From assembly GCA_900547405.1 (NCBI GenBank), contig URGL01000006.1, positions 1 to 64,000 on the forward strand: a DNA stretch of 64,000 nt. Reading direction: 5' to 3'. Shown piece by piece: positions 49,044 to 58,321 of this stretch. Position 1 is the stretch's first letter. Every line of letters begins with the position of its first letter. The notes below the pieces were generated by a model. That model made no database searches and was not told the origin of the DNA. It was given only the letters and a program-made list of their open reading frames with translations. Source of the stretch: an uncultured Eubacteriales bacterium. Its GTDB lineage: Bacteria; Bacillota; Clostridia; Oscillospirales; Oscillospiraceae. Position numbers and translations under genes: made by a program.

Positions 49044-51104
49044 TCAGGCTGCGGTACTGCGCTTGCGCAGAGCAAAGAACATTGCTCCGACAGCAGCGGT
49101 CATGAGCAGTACGCCGCCGACGCTGTACATCCAAGTTCCGTGGTCACCGGTCTTGGGCAGGTCAAAACCACGGGTGTTGACAACGGTCAGAGGGGCCTCC
49201 GCATTTTTGCTGCCGTTGCTTTCCAGCATAGTGACCTTCTTGCCGTCTACAGTAGCAGAGGCTGTCACGAGCTTGTGCTCCAGGTGTTTCTGGGCATGGT
49301 TGGTGATACCATCGGCGCTGTTGACCTTTTCCGCGTAACGAGGGTCGTTCTGAATCAGACCCAGGACATCACTTTCGTAGATCGTGCAGGAGTTGGTGGT
49401 ATCCGCGCGGGAAATATCAACGGTAATGGTATTTTTCAGCAGTGTATAGCCGTTGTCGGTTTTCAGCTCGGAGATAACGTAGGAATCGTCCTCCAGACCC
49501 ATGACAACGATTTTGCCATCCTTTCCGGCTACCGTAACCGGGACAAAATTCGTGGCATCTTTCTTGTCGGTCACATGCTCTGTGACATAGTAGATACCGG
49601 TAGCCTGATCCAGCGTTGCCTTTACATAATAGCCGTCGGTTTTGTTCTGGATGAGGAATGCTACGTTTTTGAAGTTTCCCTGACCATCGTTAAAAACCTT
49701 GGTCAAATCAATGCCGTAGGTGAACACATGGCAGTCATCTACCAGAGTATCGTAGTAATTCTGGGAACTGCGTTTCCAGGCCAGGACGACCCTGTTATCA
49801 TTGCCCTTATCGCCATAGACCAGGTCGCCGTTGCTGTTCATCTTAGCCGTATAGCGGATACGCAGCGTGCAGTCGGAGAAGCCGGAATTTACCATGCCTG
49901 CATCGGAATAAACAGCTTTGGAGGTATTCAGCTCTGCCAGTCCGGCTTCCGTCATTTCAATGGTCATGACAGATTCACCGGCATCGGTTGTGCTATAACC
50001 CACAGTGAACTTGCCATCCTGTTCGCTCCATTTGGTAATGGCGTTGGTACAGGCGGAATCTGTAAACAGCTCCAGAGTTACATCGCCTTTGGTGTAGGTC
50101 AGGCCCTTGGACAATGTATCAATGAAGGTGTAGCAGGACAGGAAGGTTGCCTCGGAGGTAATGCTGGGCAGGGTGGAAATGATCTGGTAGTCGATGGTGT
50201 CCCCGGCGGAAGCAGTGCCGGTGTGGGCGTAGGCATCCGTCTTGCCGGTGTCGGGCTTTGCCTCCCGTAGCGTCTTTTCCAGGGAGGGAATGCCGGTCAG
50301 GTTTTTGGGATACAGGGTGATGTCATAGATCCAGCGGGTGCCGCCGTCAGTTGCGTTGGTGCCGTTGACAGAGGTCATGGGGACGGACACCAGAAAGGGG
50401 TCCGTGGTAGAGACAACCATTTCAGGCACCTTGGTTTCTGCCACCAGATAGAGGCCCAGGGGCAGATTTTCCGCCTTGGTCTTGCCGTAGGAATCCGTCA
50501 GTGCCATGGCAGTTCCGTTGGCGGCGGCGTAGCGTTCCATGGCGTTTTTGACGGTGGTGGAATTGGCGGTCAGGCCAGAGGAGAGAGCGGAGATCAGCAC
50601 ATCGGACTGGTAGAAATACTTGGATTCATCCAGGGCGTCCGCATTTTCATACCGGCTCTTTCCGTCCGTCAGGCCCAGGGATTTCAGAAAGTCTGCACCC
50701 TTGGCCTTGTCCACGGCATACAGCACTTCCACATGACCATCTGTGCGGTTATCTGCTTCAGACTCGCTGAACTGTACAATGTCGGCAACCTTCACGAAGC
50801 TGAACTCCACGCCTTTAATGGCGTACCCGTAGCCGGTTTCGCCGTTGCCCAGGGTGGAGGCGTTTCCGCCCAGGACATTATTTACGCCGGTTTCATCGTA
50901 AACACCGGTGGAAACATAGGAGCTGTCCCACACGCCGTCCTTTTCGGCACCCGTTAGGTCGTATTTGTAGATGGTCAGGGAGCCGGTGCGGGATTCGTCA
51001 ATGGTCGTTCCGTCATCCAGCGCTGCGGCAGAGACGGAGAAAGGCAGGGACAGGGCCATCATAATGGCCAGTCCAGCGGCAAAGATTTTTTTGATTGGTT
51101 TCAT
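49044..51104 (-). CDS. Backbone pilin, isopeptide-forming, LPKTG-anchored
   Basis: 686 residues. Signal peptide (6-26), then N, D1, D2 and D3-like Cna-B domains. The pilin motif is YPK at 265-267 (RWIYDITLYPKN), with Lys267 the expected acceptor. The E-box is SYVISELKTDNGYTLL. The sorting signal is LPKTG at 649-653, then a membrane helix and RKR tail. The domains carry TGxxY, Asn and Lys sites fitting intramolecular isopeptides. AAAGGA precedes the ATG at 51104. It forms the pilus shaft when polymerised by the sortases. Confidence 0.95.
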   Translation of the reverse strand: MKPIKKIFAAGLAIMMALSLPFSVSAAALDDGTTIDESRTGSLTIYKYDLTGAEKDGVWDSSYVSTGVYDETGVNNVLGGNASTLGNGETGYGYAIKGVEFSFVKVADIVQFSESEADNRTDGHVEVLYAVDKAKGADFLKSLGLTDGKSRYENADALDESKYFYQSDVLISALSSGLTANSTTVKNAMERYAAANGTAMALTDSYGKTKAENLPLGLYLVAETKVPEMVVSTTDPFLVSVPMTSVNGTNATDGGTRWIYDITLYPKNLTGIPSLEKTLREAKPDTGKTDAYAHTGTASAGDTIDYQIISTLPSITSEATFLSCYTFIDTLSKGLTYTKGDVTLELFTDSACTNAITKWSEQDGKFTVGYSTTDAGESVMTIEMTEAGLAELNTSKAVYSDAGMVNSGFSDCTLRIRYTAKMNSNGDLVYGDKGNDNRVVLAWKRSSQNYYDTLVDDCHVFTYGIDLTKVFNDGQGNFKNVAFLIQNKTDGYYVKATLDQATGIYYVTEHVTDKKDATNFVPVTVAGKDGKIVVMGLEDDSYVISELKTDNGYTLLKNTITVDISRADTTNSCTIYESDVLGLIQNDPRYAEKVNSADGITNHAQKHLEHKLVTASATVDGKKVTMLESNGSKNAEAPLTVVNTRGFDLPKTGDHGTWMYSVGGVLLMTAAVGAMFFALRKRSTAA

Positions 51105-51149
51105 AACATAGTCCTTTCTTTTGTAAAAAAGCTGTACGGGTATATAGAA

Positions 51150-51174
51150 ATGCCAGAGGACGGGCCTCTGGCAT
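51150..51174 (-). other. Stem-loop between tip adhesin and pilin genes
   Basis: ATGCCAGAGG/CCTCTGGCAT, 10 perfect pairs, 5-base loop. Placed to protect pilin mRNA or reduce read-through. Confidence 0.6.
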
Positions 51175-51191
51175 GAAGAAGGGGGCGGCAT

Positions 51192-54100
51192 TTATGCTTT
51201 TCTCTTACGAATCAGAGACAGCACAATGCCGATGGAGCAGACAGCCGTGGGGAGCGCCGCAAAGAAGGGATAAAGCCGCAATCCCATAGAACCGGTTTTG
51301 GGAAGCATGTAGCTTCTGACATTGACAACACGGAGATGAAGTTCCAAATTGTCAATCCCCAGGACACCTTCAAAGGCTGCATTTTGCAACAAGCTGAATC
51401 CTTCGGGGGCTTTGACTTCGGTGAGCCGATAGTGCAGTCCGGGATAGAGGTTGGAAAAGACGAGGCTGCCGTTTTCGTCGGTAGTCAATTGCCCGTCTGC
51501 CAATCCGGTGCTGGAACAGCCACCACGCACAGCGGTTTCCGAGAAAGTAACCGGCTGCCAAAGGGCTCCGTCCTCACTCCATTCCAGAAGAAACGTTGCT
51601 CCGGCAAGACGGTTTTCCTCCAAGTCAACCTTCTCGATTGCGATTGCGCCGGCGCGGATGGCGTTGACAAAGGAAACCTCTGCCGTCTGTCCCTGAATGA
51701 CCGCAACCGTCTGGGGATTCTCGCTTTTGCACTGATACAAACTGCCCTCCGGCAAGAGTTCTTCCACCGTGTATTCACCGGGCAGCAGGTTGGCGGTGAG
51801 AATCGCTCCGTTATCCCCGGAAACAAAGGGCGAACCTTCTATTTCCGCTCCATGGGCATCCGTCACCCGGAACTGCCAACCGGCAAGACTGCCGTCGCCC
51901 TTCACGGTTTTCTGGATTTTCAGCTTGCCATACTGGACATTGGTGAAGGTGATCTCCGTATCCTGGTGGGGCAGAATTTCAATTTTCTGAACCGTCTCGT
52001 CCACCATCCAATACTCGTCCTGGAAGCGGCCCTGGTCGTCGCCAGTTTCCCTGGCGTAGTAGGTGCCGGGGCTGAAATAGTGCCCGGCTTTTCCCTCGGC
52101 GTTGGTCACGAGGGTGCCCACCTCCTGGGTGCAATCCGAATCCGAATAGATGGTGATGTGCCAGCCCTCCACGGACTGCCCGGTGTTGGTCTTTTTGTAG
52201 ACCCAGACAAGACCCTGTTCCCGGTTCAGCCAGACATCCACCGTGTTCTGACCGCCCCGAACGGTAACATCGTGAAAGCCTAACTCCCCGGCCCAATAGG
52301 TGTCCTCCGTGGGAAGCTCCACAACGGTGTAGCGGCCCAGGGGAAGGTTGCCGGTGATGGCATAGCCACTGTCATCTGTGGTGTAATCCCCAACGGTTTT
52401 CCCGGTGGAATCCTTGACCCGGAAGGTCCAGCCCCCCAGATGATTGCCGGTATTGGTGGTTTTCTGGAACTGGATGCGCCCATAGTGGGTGTTGGTGAAG
52501 GTCACGCTGGAAGTCTGGTTCGCCTGAATCGTTACGGCTTTGACTGCCGTATCAAAGCTCCAGTAGGAATCGCCGGTGGGGATTTCCTTGGCGTACAGCG
52601 TTCCAGGCTGCAAGCCGCTGACGGTCACGGTGCCATCCGAACCGGTTGTAAAGGGAGAGCCAGACACGGGATTGGTGCAGGCAGCGTCATAATACAGCCC
52701 GATTTTCCAGCCGGAGAGATTTGCGCCGGTGTTGGTTTGCTTGACCAGCTTTACATTTCCGGTATTTTTCCGGTTGTAGAAGCTAACGGAAGCGGTCTGC
52801 CCGGAGGAAACCATGACCTGCTGGGGATTGGTGCTGGCGCAGGAGTAGAGCGTGTCCAGGCTGGAATCCGTATTGCCCAATTCCTTAATGTAATAAGTTC
52901 CGGCGTTCAGCCCTGTCACGGAGAGCTTGCCGCTGGAATTGGTGGTGTAGGGGCCGGAAACCAGGTTGGTGCAGGCGGCGTTGGAGTAAATCCCGAATTT
53001 CCAGCCGGAAAGGTTCTTCCCGTCCTCTGTGGTTTTTGTCAGGCTGATATTGCCCAAAGAGGGAGCCTTGATTTTGAAATAGCCATTGAGGCTTCCGCTT
53101 CCTGCGTTGTACAGAGAAATGGTTGTCTGATAACTGGAACCCGACATATACCAAATATTGTAACTGGAATTGGAGGCAGAGGGAATGTACCGGGTTGCGG
53201 TAAACACTGTGGATTCGGAAATATTGCCGGTTTTTGTGATATACAGGGTGTTGCCGCTTTTGCTGAAGCTGGCCCCGTTTCCGCTGGAGAAGCTGAAATT
53301 GGACAGTACCCCGTTGGAATCGTAGGCGTTGCCTGAATCCCCGGAGAGCTGAATGGTGGGAGCGTTGCCGCTGGAGCTGCCGCAAGAGCTGGGGATGGTT
53401 TTCGCCGCCTGAATGGCCCAGACCAGATTGTTATAGCAGGTGTTGAAGCCGGACAGCGAGGCCGCCCCGGCGTTGTAGAACACATCCCCGGAGGTGCCGC
53501 ACTCGTTGGTGCTGTTGCGGTTGAAGCTGTAGGGGTCCCGCAGGCCGCAGACGATTTCATAAATCAGCATCTGGGTTGCCACCCGGAGAGGGACGTTGGG
53601 ATTGCTGTCCCGCTTGGTGGTGGTGACGCTGACGGAATGGTTCCACTGCTGGTTGCTATAGAGCAGGATCAGGCCAATGGCCTCCCGTCGTGCCGAGGGC
53701 AGCGCATACCAGACATTGCTGCCGGTGGAGCTGCCGCTGCCATACAGGGTCACATCCCGGTCAACGGAATTGCCGGAGGTGCTGGCCCCGTAGTTCCGCC
53801 AGGGCTCAATGCAGTACAGCGGCTCATCCGCATGGGCAACCCCGCCATACCGGGCAAAGTGCCAGCCCATATTTTTAATATAAGCCGTCCGTGCCGTGCC
53901 GCTGCCGTTGGGCTGATAGGTGCAGGACACCTGATAATTCAGCCGGGTGGTGTAGTCGCCGTTGTCTGCATAGTCGAATAACATAATGCTGTTCTGGGTG
54001 GAGGCGTAGGTATCGGCATCCAGAATGCGGTCATCTGCATCCGGGTTATCCGGAAGCTGGTCTTCCACAACCGCATTCTCCGGGATGGTTTCTTCCGGAG

Positions 54101-54365
54101 AACCTTCTGCCGGTGGTTGCGTGGCTTCTTCTGCGGCTGCCTCTGTGGGCACTTCGGTGGATGCGTCTGCGAGCGGCTCCGTTGTTTCTGCGGGTGGCTC
54201 TGTGGCTGCGCCTTCTTCGATGGGAGCAGTTTCTCCGGTGGGAGGATCTACCCCCGATTCAGATTGAATGGTGGGGAAATCATCGGCAAAGCCAAATGGC
54301 ACAAGGCTGAACAGCGTGAGGAGCACAAGCAGCAGTGCCACCGGCCTGCGAAGTTTGGCAATCAT
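51192..54365 (-). CDS. Pilus tip adhesin with thioester domain and six SpaA-like repeats
   Basis: 1057 residues. Signal peptide, a Pro/Thr/Glu-rich stretch (30-120), then a thioester domain with Cys185 (YCIEPW) and Gln265 (VATQMLIYE), the pair that forms an internal thioester able to bind host molecules covalently. Next come six SpaA-type beta domains (about 450-1015), each starting near K-x-T-x-x-G..L.GW. It ends LPKTG at 1021 with helix and basic tail. It is first in the pilus operon. A covalent-binding tip on a mobile element is an attractive colonisation factor. Confidence 0.94.
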   Translation of the reverse strand: MIAKLRRPVALLLVLLTLFSLVPFGFADDFPTIQSESGVDPPTGETAPIEEGAATEPPAETTEPLADASTEVPTEAAAEEATQPPAEGSPEETIPENAVVEDQLPDNPDADDRILDADTYASTQNSIMLFDYADNGDYTTRLNYQVSCTYQPNGSGTARTAYIKNMGWHFARYGGVAHADEPLYCIEPWRNYGASTSGNSVDRDVTLYGSGSSTGSNVWYALPSARREAIGLILLYSNQQWNHSVSVTTTKRDSNPNVPLRVATQMLIYEIVCGLRDPYSFNRNSTNECGTSGDVFYNAGAASLSGFNTCYNNLVWAIQAAKTIPSSCGSSSGNAPTIQLSGDSGNAYDSNGVLSNFSFSSGNGASFSKSGNTLYITKTGNISESTVFTATRYIPSASNSSYNIWYMSGSSYQTTISLYNAGSGSLNGYFKIKAPSLGNISLTKTTEDGKNLSGWKFGIYSNAACTNLVSGPYTTNSSGKLSVTGLNAGTYYIKELGNTDSSLDTLYSCASTNPQQVMVSSGQTASVSFYNRKNTGNVKLVKQTNTGANLSGWKIGLYYDAACTNPVSGSPFTTGSDGTVTVSGLQPGTLYAKEIPTGDSYWSFDTAVKAVTIQANQTSSVTFTNTHYGRIQFQKTTNTGNHLGGWTFRVKDSTGKTVGDYTTDDSGYAITGNLPLGRYTVVELPTEDTYWAGELGFHDVTVRGGQNTVDVWLNREQGLVWVYKKTNTGQSVEGWHITIYSDSDCTQEVGTLVTNAEGKAGHYFSPGTYYARETGDDQGRFQDEYWMVDETVQKIEILPHQDTEITFTNVQYGKLKIQKTVKGDGSLAGWQFRVTDAHGAEIEGSPFVSGDNGAILTANLLPGEYTVEELLPEGSLYQCKSENPQTVAVIQGQTAEVSFVNAIRAGAIAIEKVDLEENRLAGATFLLEWSEDGALWQPVTFSETAVRGGCSSTGLADGQLTTDENGSLVFSNLYPGLHYRLTEVKAPEGFSLLQNAAFEGVLGIDNLELHLRVVNVRSYMLPKTGSMGLRLYPFFAALPTAVCSIGIVLSLIRKRKA

Positions 54366-54922
54366 AGTAGAAACGCTCCTTCTCTTTATGAATATGTGTT
54401 GTGGGGGTGAGAAAAATCAATACAATCATAGGCATCGCCTTCTTTCGTTTCATTTCATCCTTAAAAGGATGACATATTTAGAAAAACATGTAGGCATCTG
54501 CTCCAATAGGTGTTGAAGCAGATGTTTATTCATAAAGCGATTTCTCATATTTGTCCTCGACGCCCTGAGAAATGGGAAGTCACCAGACGGCAGCTTGCTG
54601 GGCTGCTCCATAGGAATCCAACCTCCCCGCCTTCATTATGACCGGGCCGCGAATTACGGAAGTATCATTGTCCCTGCACAATATCGTCGCTGTATCGGTT
54701 GCAAACCGATATTTGAGAGCCGGTAGAAATCGCTGCTCCTTTTGCGGGAGGTCACGGCGTACTGCTCTGGTAGCTCATTGAACAGGAATGTATCTGATGA
54801 ATGGTATTCAATTTACAAGCTGCTTCTTCAGAACATTCGTTCTGCTTGTATGTATTGTAAACGAATCCAACTCTGTTTTTTAGGAACCACCTTGTCACAA
54901 GCATGGAAGCGGTTGGTCACAT
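54366..54922. other. Non-coding spacer before the tip adhesin
   Basis: 557 bases without a credible gene. A CATCTGCT/AGCAGATG stem lies at 54495-54524, followed on the plus strand by TTTATT. Short open frames here look random. The adhesin promoter is expected near 54370-54450 but I cannot fix it. Confidence 0.45.
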
Positions 54923-55210
54923 TCATAGCTTACTTACAAAGGATGAAAGCTGTATTGAGATTTGATACAATTCTTTCCGAAGATTTTCGCGCTCTGGTCC
55001 TTTGCCCAATAGCAGATAGTCTGTAGAACAGTTGAGGAGCTCTGCAATGTTAATCAGAAGCTCAAGGGAGCAGACATTTTTCCCGTTCTCAATCCGTGTG
55101 ATAAACTCTCTGGAGATATTCAGAGAATCCGCCAGCGCCTCCTGGGTCAAGCCACAGCTTTTCCGTGCACTGCGAACTCTTTTACCAAATTCACTTTGAT
55201 TAAATTGCAT
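54923..55210 (-). CDS. XRE-family helix-turn-helix regulator
   Basis: 95 residues. HTH_3 domain: FGKRVRSARKSCGLTQEALADSLNISREFITRIENGKN, then a C-terminal helix (LLNCSTDYLLLGKG) for dimers. ATG at 55210 with AAAGGAA upstream; longer frame extension has no site. The perfect 11-base inverted repeat 92 bases upstream is its probable operator. It lies between the pilus operon and the AgrB/ABC operon, and may control either. Confidence 0.88.
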   Translation of the reverse strand: MQFNQSEFGKRVRSARKSCGLTQEALADSLNISREFITRIENGKNVCSLELLINIAELLNCSTDYLLLGKGPERENLRKELYQISIQLSSFVSKL

Positions 55211-55301
55211 TTTCCTGTTCCTTTCTGCTGGGTGCAGGTGAGGACACAGGAACATCAGGGCTTTACCACTGCATTTAGGCGCAAAAAAATAAGGGTACTG
55301 A

Positions 55302-55330
55302 GAATACATTCTAAATTTCAGAATGTATTC
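55302..55330. promoter_or_regulatory. 11-base inverted repeat, candidate XRE operator
   Basis: GAATACATTCT and AGAATGTATTC with a 7-base centre, perfect symmetry, upstream of the XRE gene. Fits autoregulation. Confidence 0.5.
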
Positions 55331-55549
55331 CTGTATCCTCGATCCTGATGGTCACTCAGACTTTAGATATATAAAAATTTGGGGTGGTAAAAATAATCCG
55401 AGCATGAAGAGAACGTTAGCTTCGCTCTCCAAAACCCATCAACCGATTTTTGAATGCTTTTTCCTTCGTAGCTTTTCGTTTTTTTCACCCTCCTTTCAAT
55501 TGGGCAATCATAAAGAATTTTGTTTGCCAAACAAATTTTGAAAACTTAC
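55331..55549. other. AT-rich non-coding spacer
   Basis: No gene supported. TTTGTTTG/CAAACAAA is a short palindrome at about 55520-55537. The region separates the XRE gene from the end of the ABC operon. Confidence 0.4.
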
Positions 55550-55590
55550 AAAAAATGGGCCTGTATTACCAAGTTGCTTGGAATACAGGC
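55550..55590 (-). terminator. Terminator of the ABC/surface-protein operon
   Basis: On the minus strand GCCTGTATTCCAAG pairs with CTTGGTAATACAGGC (one bulge), followed by CCATTTTTTG, 65 bases past the last gene. Confidence 0.85.
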
Positions 55591-55655
55591 TCAAATACTT
55601 TCATTAATAAATGGGCTGGTATTGATCTATTCAAACGAGATTATAGAACATTATT

Positions 55656-56654
55656 TTATCTGAGAAATAGGCTCAAACAACAATGTACAATTATATATAT
55701 GAGTTCTAAAAGCAACGCTCCAATATGATAATTACCAATCATAGCCGCTGCAGCCTGAGTAAAACTCATTGCGATTATGTCTAATACCACTATCCTCAAC
55801 GGAATAATTTTTCCCGCAAGCTTGGCAGTCAGTCCTGCTGTCAGAAGTACAGAGTATTCTCCACTGGAACTACGCTTTTCCTGCACGATCCTTTCTCTTA
55901 TAAGGATGGCGGAACAAACGGTAAACACAGTGCTTACCAAAAATGTCTGCCATGTCTGCTGTTCCAGTAGATTCCACGCAAGGCTGGTGTCTGTATTTGC
56001 GCCTACTGAAAAATTCTGTTTACGCAGCTTTGCGCTCACTTCTTCCACTGCGCCTTTGTTTGTCAACAGGAAGGCAACATTCGTTCCCGTAAACTGCGCT
56101 CCAAACAGTTTGTGTGCCACTTCATAGCTCATGTAGATATGGGGTATTTCTGAATCATCCTGATAAATCCCGCAAACCTGCGCTTTTGTCTCCACATCTC
56201 CGCTTTTCAGCAGAAGTTCTTCCTGGACCGCAATTCCAGGTTCGTCGTCCTTCTCGGCAAAAAGTTTGGTTGCGGCTTCATTCAGCACAAGGTACGGCAT
56301 GTTGGTATTATCTGTGAAGATACTTCCATCAGTCAGATGTACATTCAGATAGGATGCGTACACCGCATCAATTTGATTGCTTGCGTCTTTTTCTCCATAA
56401 GTCAGTTGACAATTGATTTGCAAAATTGGGCTGACTCGCTCTACACCAGAAATTTGTGAAAGCGCATTCAAATCAATTGTTGTACCGTCCGTAGAGCCGA
56501 TTAGCTCAAATGGGGTGTGCTTTTCCGTATATAGCTGCTGGGCCGTCTGAGAGCCGGGGAACAACATGTAGAGGCCAAGGCACAGCATGATGATGGCCGT
56601 CCAACCGCAGCGGGGGATGGTCTTTGCCGCAATTTTACAGATATGCCCCGCCAT
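55656..56654 (-). CDS. FtsX/MacB-like ABC permease
   Basis: 332 residues. One N-terminal helix (18-38), an outside domain of about 200 residues with MacB-core style (SQISGVERVSPILQI, YLNVHLTDGSIF, LNEAATKLFA), then three helices at the C terminus. This is the usual four-helix FtsX/MacB layout. Such permeases work without moving substrate through the membrane, coupling ATP hydrolysis to outside events. ATG at 56654 overlaps the surface-protein gene by 20 bases. Its natural partner would be the ATPase-like protein at 58322-58960, which lacks motifs. Confidence 0.78.
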   Translation of the reverse strand: MAGHICKIAAKTIPRCGWTAIIMLCLGLYMLFPGSQTAQQLYTEKHTPFELIGSTDGTTIDLNALSQISGVERVSPILQINCQLTYGEKDASNQIDAVYASYLNVHLTDGSIFTDNTNMPYLVLNEAATKLFAEKDDEPGIAVQEELLLKSGDVETKAQVCGIYQDDSEIPHIYMSYEVAHKLFGAQFTGTNVAFLLTNKGAVEEVSAKLRKQNFSVGANTDTSLAWNLLEQQTWQTFLVSTVFTVCSAILIRERIVQEKRSSSGEYSVLLTAGLTAKLAGKIIPLRIVVLDIIAMSFTQAAAAMIGNYHIGALLLELIYIIVHCCLSLFLR

Positions 56655-58305
56655 GATTCTTCTGGCGTTTCTTGACAAGGATAATTCCGATGACTGCCGC
56701 AAGGATCACACCTCCTAAAATCAGCACGGAAACCCACCACTGGCTTGCCGCCTTTTGCTTTTCTTCTTCCGTGTTATCCGTTTGCTGCAGCTGGACAATC
56801 GGGCGGTTTACCGTTGTTTCAAAGGTTGTTTCCTGTTGGAATGACTCTCCGTTCTCGTTTTCATATATCAACGTAACGGTGCCGACTGTACCGCCGTACT
56901 GGCTGCCGTTTTCATTGCCCTTACTGGCATTCAAGGCAATAATGTACAGTTCAATTTTGGTCGTTGCGGAGGTTCCCGCCCCCATGGTGCCGATATATCC
57001 CGTGTTGGACGGCGCAAAGCCGAAACCGGAAACCACACAGCGGACGTTGTGCATCGGGTCCCTGCCCATATTCATCACCTGGAAGGTTACAGGGATGGTT
57101 TCGCCTACAGTTACGCTGTCCGCAAAACGGGGCATTACCAATTCCATGTTGGCGGGCTGTTGAATTTCCACCAGCGTTGTACCGCTAGAGGATAGATTCA
57201 AGGTCTTACTGCTGTCATAATTAAAAGTAAAATTCAATGGGTATTTGCCTGCCGGAAGTGAAGAATCCGTTCCGAAGTGAATGGTCAGCTCCGCTTCTCC
57301 ACCGGCTGAGATTTTATCGATCTGGAAGATATCGCTATCCTCCAGCAGATTGATATGCAGATTTCCGGTATCTACCTTTACCAGCATGTTCCGAACAAAT
57401 TTCGTTGTCAGGGAGTTTTTCAGCGTGACCGTCAGGGTGAATTCTTCTCCCGCCATAGCCTTTTCCGGCCCTACCCTGCTGCCGGAAATATATACAACCG
57501 GTTCGGCGGTTGCGACCTCCGGGGCCGTCTGCTTGATTTCTGTGGATTGACCATCCGTAATGGTCACATAGATGGTATAAATGCAGTCAATCGAATTGTT
57601 CTCTTCATCGTAACCGGAGATATTGACTGTTACGGGATAAACGCCGTTGTACCGCTTTTCCGCAAGGGCCACATCAAATTGTACAAGGAATACATCCTGG
57701 GGTTCCTCCGTATCCTTGGGAACAACGGATTCCAGTGTAAATATCTTTTCGTAGTTGGCGATTTCAAAGGGAGCAGACGCACTGGCCCCCAGGCCCAGAG
57801 ATACCTTGATCTCGTCCTTATAGAGGCTTCCGTTGGTGCGCAGAGGCAGAACCAAGTGCATGGTGTTCCCGCTGGTCCTGGGTATGTAGCCATCCTCATA
57901 GGCCCGGTCCATGCCGTGGTAAACATGTTCGGTGTCAATTTCCACCGCAGTCGGAATTTTTGAGGGCGTAGTCGGCTGAGTAGGCTCCGCGGGCCGAGAC
58001 GGTTCGGTAGGTTCAGAGGGCTGCGTCGGGGAGGTAGGGGTTGTAGAGGGCTCTGTCGGGTCTGTTTCGGTTGATGTTGTCGGTTCCGTCGTAGGAGTCG
58101 TTGACTCCGTAGGCTGTGTCGTGGGTGCGGGATCGGACGGCTCCGTTGAAGTGTCCTCTTCTTCCTGGTCAGGTGTGCTTTCCCCTTGTGCGGCAACAGT
58201 TTCCTCGGTGGCCGTGGTATCGGCGGTATCCTCCGCCAAAGCGGAAAGCGGCATTGTCAGCACCAGTACCACGGCCAGCAATCCCGCAAAAATCTTCTGA
58301 ATCAT
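56635..58305 (-). CDS. Surface protein with Pro/Thr-rich linker and CARDB-like domains, C-terminal anchor
   Basis: 556 residues. Signal peptide (1-24), a Thr/Pro/Glu-rich linker (25-120, with many TEPT/TQPT units), then immunoglobulin-like domains: one near 210-290, and CARDB-like blocks (AGEEFTLTVTLKN, VGETIPVTFQVMNMG). A C-terminal helix (WVSVLILGGVILAAVIGIILV) and KKRQKNHGG tail anchor it. No LPxTG is present. In related loci such proteins accompany MacB-type ABC genes. ATG at 58305 after GGAGG. Ligand unknown. Confidence 0.75.
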   Translation of the reverse strand: MIQKIFAGLLAVVLVLTMPLSALAEDTADTTATEETVAAQGESTPDQEEEDTSTEPSDPAPTTQPTESTTPTTEPTTSTETDPTEPSTTPTSPTQPSEPTEPSRPAEPTQPTTPSKIPTAVEIDTEHVYHGMDRAYEDGYIPRTSGNTMHLVLPLRTNGSLYKDEIKVSLGLGASASAPFEIANYEKIFTLESVVPKDTEEPQDVFLVQFDVALAEKRYNGVYPVTVNISGYDEENNSIDCIYTIYVTITDGQSTEIKQTAPEVATAEPVVYISGSRVGPEKAMAGEEFTLTVTLKNSLTTKFVRNMLVKVDTGNLHINLLEDSDIFQIDKISAGGEAELTIHFGTDSSLPAGKYPLNFTFNYDSSKTLNLSSSGTTLVEIQQPANMELVMPRFADSVTVGETIPVTFQVMNMGRDPMHNVRCVVSGFGFAPSNTGYIGTMGAGTSATTKIELYIIALNASKGNENGSQYGGTVGTVTLIYENENGESFQQETTFETTVNRPIVQLQQTDNTEEEKQKAASQWWVSVLILGGVILAAVIGIILVKKRQKNHGGAYL

Positions 58306-58321
58306 TTCTTTTCCTCCATCT

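Noticed and set aside
54742..55026. 94-codon plus-strand frame upstream of the XRE gene
   Set aside because: It overlaps the XRE gene on the opposite strand, has no ribosome site, and shows no family pattern.
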